Shown here piece after piece: positions 44,914 to 57,548 of a DNA stretch of 64,000 nucleotides. The translations under genes and the position numbers were made by a program. Source of the stretch: Tricholoma matsutake (Eukaryota > Basidiomycota > Agaricomycetes > Agaricales > Tricholomataceae); NCBI GenBank assembly GCA_026075535.2, contig AP026545.1, positions 6,758,001 through 6,822,000 on the forward strand. The letters are read 5' to 3'. Position 1 is the stretch's first letter. Each line of letters begins with the position of its first letter. Under the pieces are notes generated by a model. The model made no database searches and had not been told where the DNA came from. It was given only the letters and a program-made list of their open reading frames with translations.

Positions 44914-46375
44914 CTACCGTATTCTCATTGAGTGCAAATGTTCGGTTACCTGAGCTGACCTATGTCGGTTTTCCCACGCCCTAAAAGCGTTTCCGAGCGC
45001 CTGCTGCGAGATCTCACCGCGCTTGTATTTCCGATTCCACTTTTTCATATACTTCCACCATTCCAGATCTTCCTCTGGTGTTTCATCCATCTCTCCTGGG
45101 TCAACTTCAATGTCCACAAGAGGGGATGTCCAGGTCCTATATTCTCGCTTGCGAAGTGTGATACCGATGCCCATACAGCTGTTAATCGACCACTTCATCG
45201 CTAGATCCTTCTCGGGTGCAGTGCACCTCCGCCCTGCGATAGTCTCCATGAATTCACAGATCGTTTTGGAGTCATCACTCTGGAAAACACTAGCACTATT
45301 TTTAACGGCGCGGTGCAGTGCGTCATTGTGGAGGAAACTGAATCGTTGACGGATTTTAAAGAGGTCAGGAGCGTTACGCATCAGATTTCGGTCTCGAAAG
45401 AATGCTGGTCCATAAGGCATCGGAGGCAAAAATTCGAATCTATAAGGCTCCAACCGCACCACGAAACAGAAATTGAACGTAAACATCCCCAGGTCGAGAA
45501 TGAATTCCTCTCCGCGGATCGTTGTGAAGTACAGCAAGTAGTGATCATCAGGATCCTGGCCTTTTTCAAAAGTGTTGTCAGAAATTGAAGTACGCAAGTT
45601 TGTCCTGGTCCTTCACGTCTGCGATGGCCTTGGCGATGCCAAAATCTGAGATGGGGGAACTATTATACTGCAAGCGCATCCGCCGTCGCAATTCTCCGTC
45701 GGGCGCAGATCCTGCGGTGCTGGTATACATTTCCGCAAGCAAGCCGATGCACAGAGAAGTCAATATCGGGAGGAGGTATCCCTCGCGTCCAATCCGTCGG
45801 AAAAGTTTCATGCGTACAGATGGTGATGACGCGGTAGGCCACCATTTTTCGCTGTTCCTCGCGGCCTCGGCTATGGAGATTGGTTCACCCAGAAGGATAA
45901 GTTTGGCAGCAGACTTGTCGGAGAACACTGTCGCGGGTACGCCAGGGTTGGGAGTGTTCACGATTACGTGAGTTTGTGCCGGATGTATGGGCTTCTCAGG
46001 GTGCAACCGGGCGGCTTCTGCAAGACCTGCAAGAAGAGGATAAAAGTTGGCCAGGTCGATGCGATCGGTTTTGCCTGGTGACAAGAGATCTTTAGTGCAA
46101 TTGATCATCCTGACAAGACAATTTGACGTACCACAAGTTTTTTTATGTTCAGGCCAACCCTTTTTCTGGCATGTTGGAGAGCAATATATCTGCTGTTATG
46201 GGCCCAAGAGAATTAGTGAGTTAGTATAAGACACAAGAGATCATAATAATCATACCTCCCCGCAAGAAGAGCACAATCGAAGAGTTGTGGTTTTCCCGCA
46301 AGCAGAGCACTTGTCAAGTTTCTTCAGAGGAAGATAGACAGTCCTTGGTTCGTAGTTCTCCGCAGAGCTTGACAT
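44914..46375 (-). CDS. MYND zinc-finger protein 2, 445 aa
   Basis: Exons: 46375-46256, 46192-45617, 45555-44914. The ATG at 46375 starts MSSSAENYEP. A canonical MYND finger occupies residues ~24-62: CSACGKTTTLRLCSSCGE, then YCSPTCQKKGWPEHKKTC, the ligand spacing C-x2-C-x7-C-x2-C-x5-C-x3-C-x7-H-x3-C. The first intron falls inside the finger and ends CAGCAG, so two splice acceptors three bases apart are possible; only the first gives the standard five-residue spacing. The second intron (61 nt, GTGAAG...GGCCAG) was inferred from the frame change. The remaining ~380 residues match no domain I know. It is likely a protein-interaction adaptor. Confidence 0.82.
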
Positions 46376-46650
46376 GTATTTCAACTTTGCTCAGGCTATT
46401 TTTACTTTGGCATAGGTTTTATTTGACTCGGCAATTGCCGGCGCTAAGTAGTGAGCTTCATTTCAGGTCGGATTGCAAAATACATTTCAATTCTACATTA
46501 CTCTCGCACTACTAGTAAATACAAATCGAAAGCGAGGACAGCGGCAGGAAGAAGCTAGCAATAAATGGATGGGTGAGGAAGAAGGGGAAGTGCGGTTTAT
46601 CTGTACAACAAAAATAACCCATACACATACAATTCGAAGCCGTCCATAGA

Positions 46651-49600
46651 TCAGATCAAATCTTCATCATTATCTTCTATCTGACTAGGCTTGAGCATTC
46701 CAGGAATCTTCATCGCCGCCTGGCGTTCCTCCTCGGTCTTTCTCTGCGTCTCCGCTTCCTTTTCCTCCAGGAAGAGCTCCGCGTTGTCCCCGGCCGAGAA
46801 TTCCTTCAGCTGAATGAGGAAATCTCGTAGTGCCAATTTGAAGCGGTTGATGTCATTTTGGTTCTCGCCTAGAGCACTAACGAACGTCTGAACATGCAAT
46901 CTAAAACGAACCACGATGATATTAGGATCAGGGCGTTAGGAAGGTCAACGACGTACGGTTGAACGTGAGGGAAAGCACCCTTGAGCAGGTTCGCACAGTA
47001 CTCCCTCAACTCAACCGCATTCGACTGGGATGGATCGAACAATGGGGCCTGGATCATGTTCAGCTCTACGAGCTGGAACATGCGTGCTAGGAGCGCGCTC
47101 TGCAATTTGAAGCCACTCTTGTGGTCGGCATCCGTTAAGACGAAGAAGATATCCTGTATGATACTCAAGTAATATTGTTGGAAAAAGGCGTTGCTGACCG
47201 CAGGATCGGCTGCGCCTGCAAAGTTGTTGACAACCTCTAAGCATACTAATAGGTAGGTTAAGTTGTTTGTAAGAATGAAAAAGGCTGAGGGTGAGCATAC
47301 AATTCAAGCCGGTGTCGGCAATGTCACGCATTGTATGCTTGATAGCCCAGATGATGCTATCCATGAATAGTTTGAAGCGATTTGGAGGGATACTTAGCAA
47401 CGCTGCGGATCAATGATTATTCTTTGTTATCGAAGAGAGCGTGATACTACGGACCAGGGAAACAATTCAAATTGATAGCACGCAAGAGCTTGAAGAACCC
47501 GACACGATGTTCGGGGAATTCGGTGAAATCTTGATTGATCATGTTCAAGGTGGGCTCAAAGACCGCATCCAATATAGCCGGTACTTGCGGCGTGAGTAAG
47601 GGCTACATTGGAATTACCTCAGAAACTCGCTGGAAGTTAGATATTATATAAAAACACTCACTCCGAGACGAGAAGTAATGGTCGCCATCACATTCAAGAC
47701 CTCCGCATCCCTAGCGGTGGCCACGTTACGGTTATAATCACCCAAGATCGCATCAAGGAGTGGCGGTATAAAGTTGCTGTTTACGATCTCAAGATCTTCT
47801 GCTTTCTTGATGTAGGTCTCCATGAGCTTCAGGATCTCCTTCTTCACCGTTCGCAGTTGCCGAACTTTTGGCGTTTTGGTAGCAATTAAACCTGCATATG
47901 ATGAACATGTCAGATCATCTCAAAGAGCCAAAATGAAACGACAGAACCTTCTTTGGTGATAGTCTCGCTGATAATGCCACTGACAGCCTTGTACAGACCA
48001 AGCATATCTAGGTATATGCGTCCAAGTTGAGGTAGGTAAAAGCTACCAATGGATGTACACGCAGAGACGTTGGTCTTCAACACGTTCGACAAGATCTTGA
48101 TATTATCAGTACTTGATAGCACATCCATGTTTTGTGCAGCTTGAGCCATGAGAGAGTCCCACTATTGCGGAAACAATGAGCATCACGTATATACATGTTT
48201 TGTATAAGGCAAGCGACGCACAGCATTATTCGGTAGTTCCATGAGTTTGGCTATCAATTTCTCCTGCTGAGGTTTATTGGGCTGGGCTGAGATCATATAC
48301 CCGACTGCCTCGTAGAACGTGTGGACCTGCGAAGAAGTGAGCATTTGCACGAAAGCTGAGAAGGGTGAAGCAAATACCTGCTGGGGAGACAGGTCCACAG
48401 TTATTCTGTGGAGCAAACGCAAGATCTCGTCGACGAACGGTTCATGCTCGCCGGATTGCTGCATGACGAAATGTCGGCGACATTTCTGCGCAATTTTGAT
48501 GAAGGTATCGCAGGCCATATCTTGCACCCCTGTTGAACAAACACACGGATCAGACAGTGGAATGTAGGATGAACAACACAACCAACCTTCGTGTGTCTCG
48601 TGCATAAATTCGAACAGCTTGTTGACAACGGTCTTCAGGAATTTCCAGTGCGCCTTGAGGAATCGTGGATATTGCCCAACAATGTACATAATATCGGCCG
48701 CAACGACGGCTTTATTGTCTTTCCCCCTCTTTATTTCTACGAGGCCGAGTAAGTCTTTGATCACGGTAACCAGGAAGCGCTTCTCTGTCTCCTCATCTAT
48801 AGCGAAGTGAAGATAAGGGATGTAGCAAGGCGAATACAAACATACTCATAGCGCCAGATATGGAGCCGATAGCCCAGCAGAGCGTGTTCACGTTGTTCCA
48901 TGACCACTCTGAGCCGTCGACCTGGTTCGCGAGCTTCTCCGTTAGTATCGTCTCCGTGTCTACCACGTCAAGATGCGTAAGATAGACAAGCAGCTCGCGC
49001 ATAGACTTGTATAGCACTATTGTGTCGCTCTCTTTCATGAATTCTCGGACGATCTCTCCTTCCTCGTTCTCTACAATGAGCACCTATATGAAATGATTAG
49101 AAGAAAGACAAAGGCACATAAATTTCATCTCCGATAACATAGAACCAGCACGCACCTCTTCGGGCTTAACCGTCCGCTCAATGACAACGAGCCGTAAATT
49201 GGACAGCACGTCGGTGTATATATTCTTCCTTAGCGACATCCCATTTAGAGCATTCTGTGCTCCGCCATTCCCTAAACTAAGCCCCATAAGTAGTCCAGAT
49301 TCACCGATGGGTAAGCTTTGTATCTCCTCATAGAGCTCTGCAACCAGCTTCAACCAGTACTCCATGCAGATCTTGAAGATCTCTCGCTCATCCACTTGCG
49401 ATACTTTCACCATGTATAGATGCGCATTGAGTAGTACGTCGCGATTTTCCTCGCTCTCGACGGTGCGGAGGTGATTCGAGAGGAAATTGGCTAGGAAGAG
49501 GGCGAGGTTTAGGACTAGTTCTTGACCTGCGTCACCTGCGTTAGCGTAAGCTTGTGCAATGTTAGTACTGGGGGGTATCATGCGGTTGATGGACGCCATC

Positions 49601-50762
49601 ACCATGGCGAAGAGGATGGTGAATTTGGGATCGTATTCAGGACCGACGTTGAGAGCGGCAATTTCAGCGAGGCATTTCAGAGTGACGTTGCGGAAATCAG
49701 GTGCTTCGAGGAACTAGAACGGAAATCTTGTCTGTCACTGGGACGGTACAAAATACGGGCGAGGCTCACGCGATGTAACAGGAGGTCAATGATCGTGGTC
49801 TCGAAAATGTATCCCAGTGGTATCCAGTTCAAAAATCGCAGCAGAGTTTCTAAAGTTGCCTTGATCAATGACGACTTTTGCGCTTCTTCTAAAACTTCAG
49901 AGCAAAGTTTGAAGATCTCCGAAAACTCGCCACTAATTTGGTTTTTGAGATTCTTAATCTTTGTTTGCGTCATTTGCTCTGCTGAGAAATCGAAGATCTC
50001 TTCCGAGAGAAGTTTCAAGATGACCATGTTGTTTTCACAAAGTGAGAGATTGGTTTTGGATGACTCCACAAGTTCCGTAATGAAGTTGGGCCAATTGTGC
50101 GGCCACTCTTGTTTCAGAATCTGGATGGTCGTTAAACCGCAATGCAAAATCAAAATTGGGTATATATCTACCTGGACAAGGGTGAGATTAAGCTTGTTTA
50201 TATAGGTCTTCTCCTTCCGCATTGCTACCTCGTCTGAGGCTACTTTGACGTTCACTCCAACGATGAAGTTTCTGATGCCTGTATAGCGGCGCATTAGCTG
50301 CTAGATACAAATGTCGGAGAAAGAAATAGACCTTGTTGCTGGCCTTCTGGGAGTGTCTTCCAGCGCGTTATAATCAACTTCTCCAGAATTTGCAAGCCGA
50401 TGTACTGGACACGTGTCAGTTCGCAAAGAAAATGGAAGTGGCGGCGTAGAAAGATCATCGCACCTTTGACTGGGGAAAGGTTGATCGCTCCAGGATATGT
50501 GGTACTCTTGTCCATGCATCTGGATGATCCTCCAACTGAGTCAAAATCTGTTGCGCCATTTGCCGCTGTGCATTCGACAATCGCATTAGTAATCGCCCAC
50601 AACACCACGCTCTGGCGTACTTCCTGTCCAGCACCAGTGTAGAACACGGTGACGATCCTGTCCATCAGAGCGACATCAAAATCCCTCGAAAAATCAAGCA
50701 AACCCTGATGAGATAAGTAATTCAAGAATCGTCCAAAGCCGAAACCAAGTACTGACCTCCAT
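46651..50762 (-). CDS. CRM1: Exportin-1 / CRM1, nuclear export receptor
   Basis: Karyopherin-beta that carries leucine-rich-NES cargo out of the nucleus with Ran-GTP. The first coding exon is only 6 nt (50762-50757, Met-Glu), the second starts at 50704 ([16 protein letters not shown]). The gene is cut into well over ten exons by 50-70 nt introns, so only ends and some junctions were fixed. Landmarks in order: [35 protein letters not shown] (N-terminal CRM1 region), [23 protein letters not shown]; the NES-groove helix [16 protein letters not shown], then [44 protein letters not shown]; and the C-terminal acidic tail ending NDEDLI. Length is near the usual ~1070 aa. The Cys that leptomycin B attacks in sensitive species is Val here. 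Divergent from AMP deaminase. Confidence 0.95.
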
Positions 50763-51724
50763 GTTTGCGGCACAGATAAGGATTAATCGTTGAGTAGAAT
50801 CTGTGGATGACTATTGGGCCAAAAAAAGTGCTGTACATTAACGAAGACAACTACAACGCGAGGTAACAGTCGAACACACTTGGGCGAAGGGTCTTCAATT
50901 CGGGACATGGTACCGTGACACCCGCTGCACAGCTTGCCAAATAAATCACGCATCCCAATTTCCAGAGCAAAAGCTGTGAAACCGTTCGATCGTCGGACCT
51001 TGACCCAATCGAGGACGGCAAAAGTTTGCTCTAGTACAGTCGAGTCCCTCACCATCTTGATTTGGAAGCGATAAACGGGCATTAACCTTATCACCTGAGT
51101 AGGAACCGGCCGTCTTTTTCGGTAAATCTATCACTGGCAAGGCCCCATGCTTGTTGGGGTATAGTCATTACAGAACAGTCACGTATTTCTACTGCCGCAT
51201 GTGTTCAAGATCGATTAGAGCCCGAATCTGAATACGATACCAATACGATACGACTCATCATCTTTCTGGTAAGAAGTTGAGTATCTTGACGCCTAGCATA
51301 GTGTATAGATGGAGCGGGGATCTATGATTAACTTTGCAACACCAGCTGGATTATGATGCGGACCAGCAGTCGCATCTTCACTCTGTAAACGGTCTGCTTG
51401 TGGTCGGTTTGAAGGCCAGCATTCTTCAACCTAATACTTATTTTGAACTTGAAGCTCGAGTTGCAGTAACTTGAACAATACTTTGTCCCTCAAAACGGTT
51501 GTCATTTAAGGTAATGACCTGTTGTAATGTAATCAGGATGTCCTGGATGCATAGGCGCGATTGTACATAGTCACGTCCGAGTCGGCGTTGCTTAACGAGA
51601 ATCTAGATCGTCCGATCAGGAACCGATCCCTTCGTTTGTGCTCCTCGAAACAGTTGCCAAACAAACTTCCCACTGGTTACTACACAACTACATACTACAT
51701 ATTTACATTCTACCATTTCTTATT
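50763..51724. other. Intergenic region shared by the divergent CRM1 and AMP deaminase genes
   Basis: About 960 bp. Minus-strand ORFs at 50783-51140 look protein-like over short stretches (VRRSNGFTAFALEIGMRDL) but match no family, lack splice or start support and overlap each other in different frames. I do not call a gene. Confidence 0.4.
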
Positions 51725-54700
51725 ATGTCTACAAGCGAGCAGACGGGAAACATATCAAATCAGGAACCTCTACCACTAGACCACACCAGTCTCCAGATCC
51801 CGGAATCGAGGGACGGTTTCTTCGGATATCCAGAAGAGAAAACTCTACAACAGGTACGTGTTAAGTAAGTAATCGAATTGGATGATGAACTATGCTCACA
51901 ACTTTCTTATATGTGGGGCCACCTCTTAGATCGAGGAGAAGTACTGGGCTCATCGAAGAGGATCTGATGCGTTATCGGACGCGTCCTTCGCTGCTAGTTT
52001 CAAGGCCTCCGTTCAAGGAGAACCGACAAGTTTCTCTAATATCACGTTTGAGGAGGAAGAGGCACTCTTGGAATCTGATATTCCTGTACCTGGTGCAGTA
52101 CATTGTAGTCAAGTGTGGTTTCTCTCTGATCTCTCACAGAATCGGCCATCAACACTGAATATGCCAGTCTGTTGCAATCATTGCAAAAGTGTCTAGACTT
52201 GCGCGACAAATATATGTTTAGGTCTCGCCAAAGGTTAGGCGATGATCCACGGCATCACGATGGCTATTTCCCCGGATTGGATGACGAGCGGTCAGATGTT
52301 TCTGGCGTACGACCTGATGCCAATTTTGTTGAAAATAGACCACCTCCCAATTCATTCAAACCATGGAAAATATCCCCGCGGCCTCCCCCGCCTCATTGGC
52401 ATTGGACAGAGAAAGAGAAAGTTGTCAGCAGTGATGGTACATATAGAGCTCCAAGAGACGAGTTCCGCTTTGAGGAATGTGAGATTCCTGGTCCACATTC
52501 GTGGACTTATGAACTTGATGACACGGGGGTGTATCAGGTCTACGACAATGCCCAAGGTAATTTTTCCATTCTTTTCCTCGGAACACGCTGCTTAAAGTAT
52601 ACAGTTGCGGATAAAAAACCTGCTTTCGATGTTCCAAGCATTCGGGAATATTTTGTGGATCTGGATTATGTATTGAGCATAATCTCGGATGGACCTACAA
52701 AAAGTTTCGCATTCCGGAGGCTCAAATACCTAGCTAGCAAGTTTGACATGTATGCTCTTCTCCACGAGTTTCAAGAACTAGCGGATATGAAGGTTCGTAT
52801 ATGCTGCTCCCGCTGTACATGTCTCTCATAGGCTAATTAAAATTTGATAGCGTGTTCCTCATCGGTGCGATTGAAGCAAAATCTTGTTTTGTCACATCTA
52901 ATAGAATCTCTAGTGACTTTTATAACGTCCGAAAGGTCGATACCCACGTTCATCATTCCAGTAGTATGAACCAGAAGCATCTTCTGCGTTTCATCAAGTC
53001 GAAAATGAAACGTAGTCCAAATGTAAGAATCTTCCGTCTTGTATTGTTCTCATCTTCCTGATAATTTGCTAGGATGTTGTTATTTTTCGTGATGGTGCTG
53101 CACTAACACTAGAACAAGTTTTCCAATCTCTCAAACTGACAGCTTATGATTTATCAATTGATACCCTCGACATGCATGCCCATTCGGATTCTTTCCATCG
53201 CTTCGACAAGTTCAATTTAAAATATAACCCAATAGGCGAATCAAGGCTGCGTGAGATTTTCCTCAAGACGGACAACTATATTCAAGGCCGTTACCTTGCA
53301 GAGCTTACCAAGGGTAAGTTTCTTGTCTACATATTAATGATGATGGCTGACTTGTGGCGGCAGAGGTGATGGCAGATTTAGAACAGAGCAAATATCAAGT
53401 GCGTATAGTTTCCCCAAGAGCATCGTGAAGAATCCTTACCAACTTCCAGAACTGTGAATGGCGTATCAGCATATATGGACGATCACTCGACGAATGGGAC
53501 AAGCTTGCGAAGTGGATTGTTAACAACAAGCTATATTCTCATAATGTCCGCTGGCTTATCCAGGTTCCTCGGCTATACGAAGTATACAAGGCAAATGGAT
53601 CGGTCGAGACCTTCCAAGACATTGTCGTTAGTGAGTTAGTCTATGCGATCATATTTATATCTACTGATCGCATCTTCGTTAGATGTGTTCCGTCCGTTAT
53701 TTGAAGTAACCGAAGACCCATCCACTCATCCAGAGTTGCACGTCTTTCTCCACCGTGTCGTTGGTTTCGATACTGTTGATGATGAATCAAAAGTCGAGCG
53801 CAGGATTCATAAGAAATTCCCATACCCTCGACTCTGGGATTATAAACAGTCACCTCCTTACTCATACTGGTGCGGAAATCAAAGGTTGACAAGCGGTTAA
53901 TCTAATCCACAGTTGATCTTCCCAGGGTTTACTATATGTATGCTAATATAGCCAGTCTGAATAACTGGCGTCTAATCAGAGGCTTCAGTACGTCAACAAT
54001 ATGCAGTGACTTCTCCATTGACCGTTTTCCCAGATACATTTGTTTTCAGGCCTCATTGTGGTGAAGCTGGAGATACAGACCACCTAACGTCCGCCTTTCT
54101 GACTGCTCATTCCATTTCTCACGGAATTCTACTGCGTAAAGTTCCAGCATTGCAGTATCTGTTCTATCTAAAACAGATCGGCATCGCGATGAGTCCCCTG
54201 AGCAATAACGCTCTTTTCCTTACCTACGAGCGTAATCCACTACCGGATTTCTTCAAGACGGGTCTTAATGTCAGTTTGAGCACCGACGACCCTCTTCAGT
54301 TTCATTTCACAAAGGTGAGTCGAAGTTTATGGCTATCCTGATACCTTTTCCTCATTATGTTTCTTAGGAACCGCTCTTAGAAGAATACAGTGTTGCAGCT
54401 CATGTAGGTATCCTTGTGCTGATAAGACCTCGCAAGGCTGAGTATTCAATAGATATATAAGTTGCCGCAGAGCTCGCTGGCCGAGCTCGCTAGAAACTCA
54501 GTCGTACAGAGTGGGTTTGAAATGGAGGTAAAACGCCACTGGCTAGGTCATCACTGGTATCTTCCTGGTGCTGCAGGGAACGATATAAACAAGGTTTGTC
54601 TTCCCCTCATGTTTCTGTCGGTTTGTTGCTGAAACGTTCTTGCACTATTCAGACGAATGTCCCGGATACCCGCTTAGTATTCCGCCATCAAACGTTGGTT

Positions 54701-54820
54701 GGGGAGCTGGACTTGATTCGAGGAAACACCACGATCCACGGTACCACACCAGAAATACGTCACACAATGTTACCCACTGTAGATGCTGTCGCCGCTCGGG
54801 CGATGGCGAAGCATGCTTAA
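51725..54820 (+). CDS. AMD1: AMP deaminase
   Basis: Converts AMP to IMP in purine salvage and energy-charge control; cytosolic. Starts at ATG 51725 ([11 protein letters not shown]) and ends at TAA 54818-54820, split into many exons by short introns (for example after about 51853, 52555, 52793, 53021). Signatures: metal-binding HxH in [10 protein letters not shown] (about 52935), [16 protein letters not shown], metal/catalytic [10 protein letters not shown] (about 54050), LSNNALFL, and the family hallmark [21 protein letters not shown] (about 54275, joined over an intron). C-terminal [14 protein letters not shown] and [14 protein letters not shown] are as in fungal AMPDs. The N-terminal ~150 residues are variable, as usual for this enzyme. 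No break or missing catalytic residue seen. Confidence 0.94.
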
Positions 54821-57548
54821 TCTAAGGCTTTTTTTTGGTGGACTCTATCGATCAGTTTCTTGTATGACATTGACAGAGAATTTCTAGATGCTAGGCTGCA
54901 TGTTTGTCAACACGAGCGTCGTCAAACAATGTTGGCGTTCTAAAAAACACCCGGCGATTAGTCTTATTAGTTTGTCAGAGGTATGTATTCCGTTTCCCGA
55001 CGGAGAGCAAGGATTGTGATGCCCGTGGCTAAGCAGACTCAGAATGTCCTCGGATCCTGCACGCTTCAGTCCGTGAGTGACGCATTTCATTATAGTGCAG
55101 AACAATTAAAATGAGGACTCGCCGGTTCCTTCGGCCAAGACAGACCGTTGTTTGTCGGTGTTCCAAAACGGATGAGAACGAAGTACATAGCTTAAGTCCT
55201 TTCACATGTTCGAGTTACTCCACAATTTCCCTGGGTGGTAATATCTTGCTCTTCCTTCAACTAATGTATGAAGTCGATGACATGTTGAGCGAGTTCGTTG
55301 GGGTCTATGACCGACACCGAGGACTTAGAACGTGAGTCCCCATTCTGCTTCTGGGATCCTCAAATTCGTGAAGTCAGACAGAGTGTGTATGATAGCGAGA
55401 ATTCCCCCCTGCATCTTGATGGGCCTCGGCTCACTCAAATGGTCGTAATCCATATCTTCAATTTGTTGCCCCATTGAATGCTATTTCCTCGAAGCCCTAA
55501 TGTCGATGTGGGACTTAGGGGTTATGCATGTTGTCTTCTCATCTATTGACCCATATGAAACAGTCGTGGTGTGCTTTGAGGAGTCGCACGTTTTTCATCC
55601 GCCCTCTCATTTAATGCACGTACGTACTTGTCCTCTCTGTGACTTTTTACGTGGTTTTCTTGCTTAATGATCCATTCCCGTCATAGAGACTCAAATCCCT
55701 AAGCTCAGGCGATTCGTTTTCTATACAGAACAACATCTTCTCGAATAGGAGGATGCTTCCTCGAGGTAAAGGGGTCAGATCGCTGCAAACCCTTTCGCCT
55801 GACTGAGACCCTGTATGTCTGGTCAAACAGAATCAGGACAATCGTGATATTAAAAGCGTTCTGCATAACCACAAGACTGTCATCGGAAGGCCCAGCCCTT
55901 GAATAGGTCCTCTGATTGCTTATTCTGGATTGGACAATACGATGCCATGTGCCCGCTATGTCCAAGTCATGGAGAAATTCTGACGGATACCTCAGCAGTG
56001 ATCATGATCATCCCACTTCTGATCATTCGTTGTGCGAGCATCAGAAGCTGTCCTTGTCCGAAAAACTAGGACGCTGTTGTTTCCGGCCACGTTCATGATC
56101 GAGACCTTCATCGCGGGAACTAATTTGGTCAGATACAGCGGTTCTCTGAGGCCTCCTGCAAAAATATGAGGGTTGTCTGCAGATGCGATATGACGTCCGT
56201 CAGCAAAGCCCTGCTACATAGCGGGGATCTTGGGTAAGTGTGATGTATTGATTCGGATACCAATCAGAGGCGCAATTTGAATAAGTTAGTCGTCAATATC
56301 AGCCGGAGTCCTGACCACATCGCGGTAGTGTCTACCCGCGTCATTTCTGGGAAGGCGAGATCGCTAATGGATCGGAAGGGGGAATCGATCGAATCACCGG
56401 AAATAGCTGTTCCGGAGAGGCCCATCACTATACCTCTACGAAGTAAAATCAGACGAGGACTTATCCATATTTCGTAAGTACTACGTTCACAGAGACTGGC
56501 ATTTTCACCTGAAGAACATAAGCATCCTCGTCATAACGACAACTTTCTGACAGCAATATTCCAAAGAAATGGCTTGATCCGATGTTATGCTGACACGCCA
56601 AGGAAGTTGCTTTTTTAACATCTCCAGGAACGATGAGATGCTTCTTGACGAGCTCCTCGGGGTAGTTCCTTAACCCCATAGAACAAGAGTACGTGTTCAG
56701 TGGCCTAGTTGAAGGCAAGAAGTATTCTGACAAGTCTTATATCTGGAAGAACAGTAAACAGCAGGCATAATGAGTGATCCGCCGACAAACTACACTTGGA
56801 GATCGATCAACCTAACAGCGAATGGATTAAGATCTTTCCTACTCTCGGATTCACTGCGGAACCAACAAGAAGTTGGAGGAACACGCAACGCTGCTCACAC
56901 CACTGTATTTTTCAACATAATAGTTCCTGGTAACTGGAAGCCGAATTGACGCTGCCGACCGTCGTCACTATCCGAATAACGCGGTGAGCAATTTGGAGAC
57001 TTCGAGCACATTTCATTAGACGGAGGAACAAGGAGTTACATGACCGTGCGTTGATTGGCGGAGTATCAACGTGCCGTATATCACCTTATATGGTTTATTA
57101 GTGACCATGTTAAGCTGATGCCACTCATGTTCAGATCAAGTGTGACCTCAAAGTAATGGACATGGCACAAGATCATGACTGTTGCTTGACGCCGAGCTGA
57201 ACCTTTGATCTTGCCCCCAACGTTGTTCTTTTTAATATGCTTTCTAGGTGACCATATTGTTCCGAAGGTTAAAAGGACCAGATCTTCGAGCGTGGAATGG
57301 CACTAACAACTTCCCCCTCCCTCTACAGACCAAGCGTATTCCTCTAGTCCTATCACAGCACTTGGCTATATGGAAAGAGACACAAAGCTATCAGTGTGAG
57401 GATACCATCTGCACCTCTGTACAGGCACGGTTTGTGTTTGACTCATTGGGCTACAAATTCTCGCAGTGCAGAGCAAATCATGCCACTCACATCGTATGTA
57501 TAATATTTGAGGTTGACTTATCTACTAAGCGCTGATATCGTGGGCCAG
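54821..57548. other. 2.7 kb without a supported gene
   Basis: Only short ORFs without recognisable domains on either strand; no LTR, TIR or RNA gene seen. The right end may contain upstream exons of the next gene (for instance the open stretch at 57248-57535), but I could not connect them. Confidence 0.4.

Noticed and set aside
50783..51140. Minus-strand ORFs upstream of CRM1 as a separate gene or CRM1 5' exons
   Set aside because: They overlap in different frames, match no family, and the CRM1 start is explained by the ATG at 50762.
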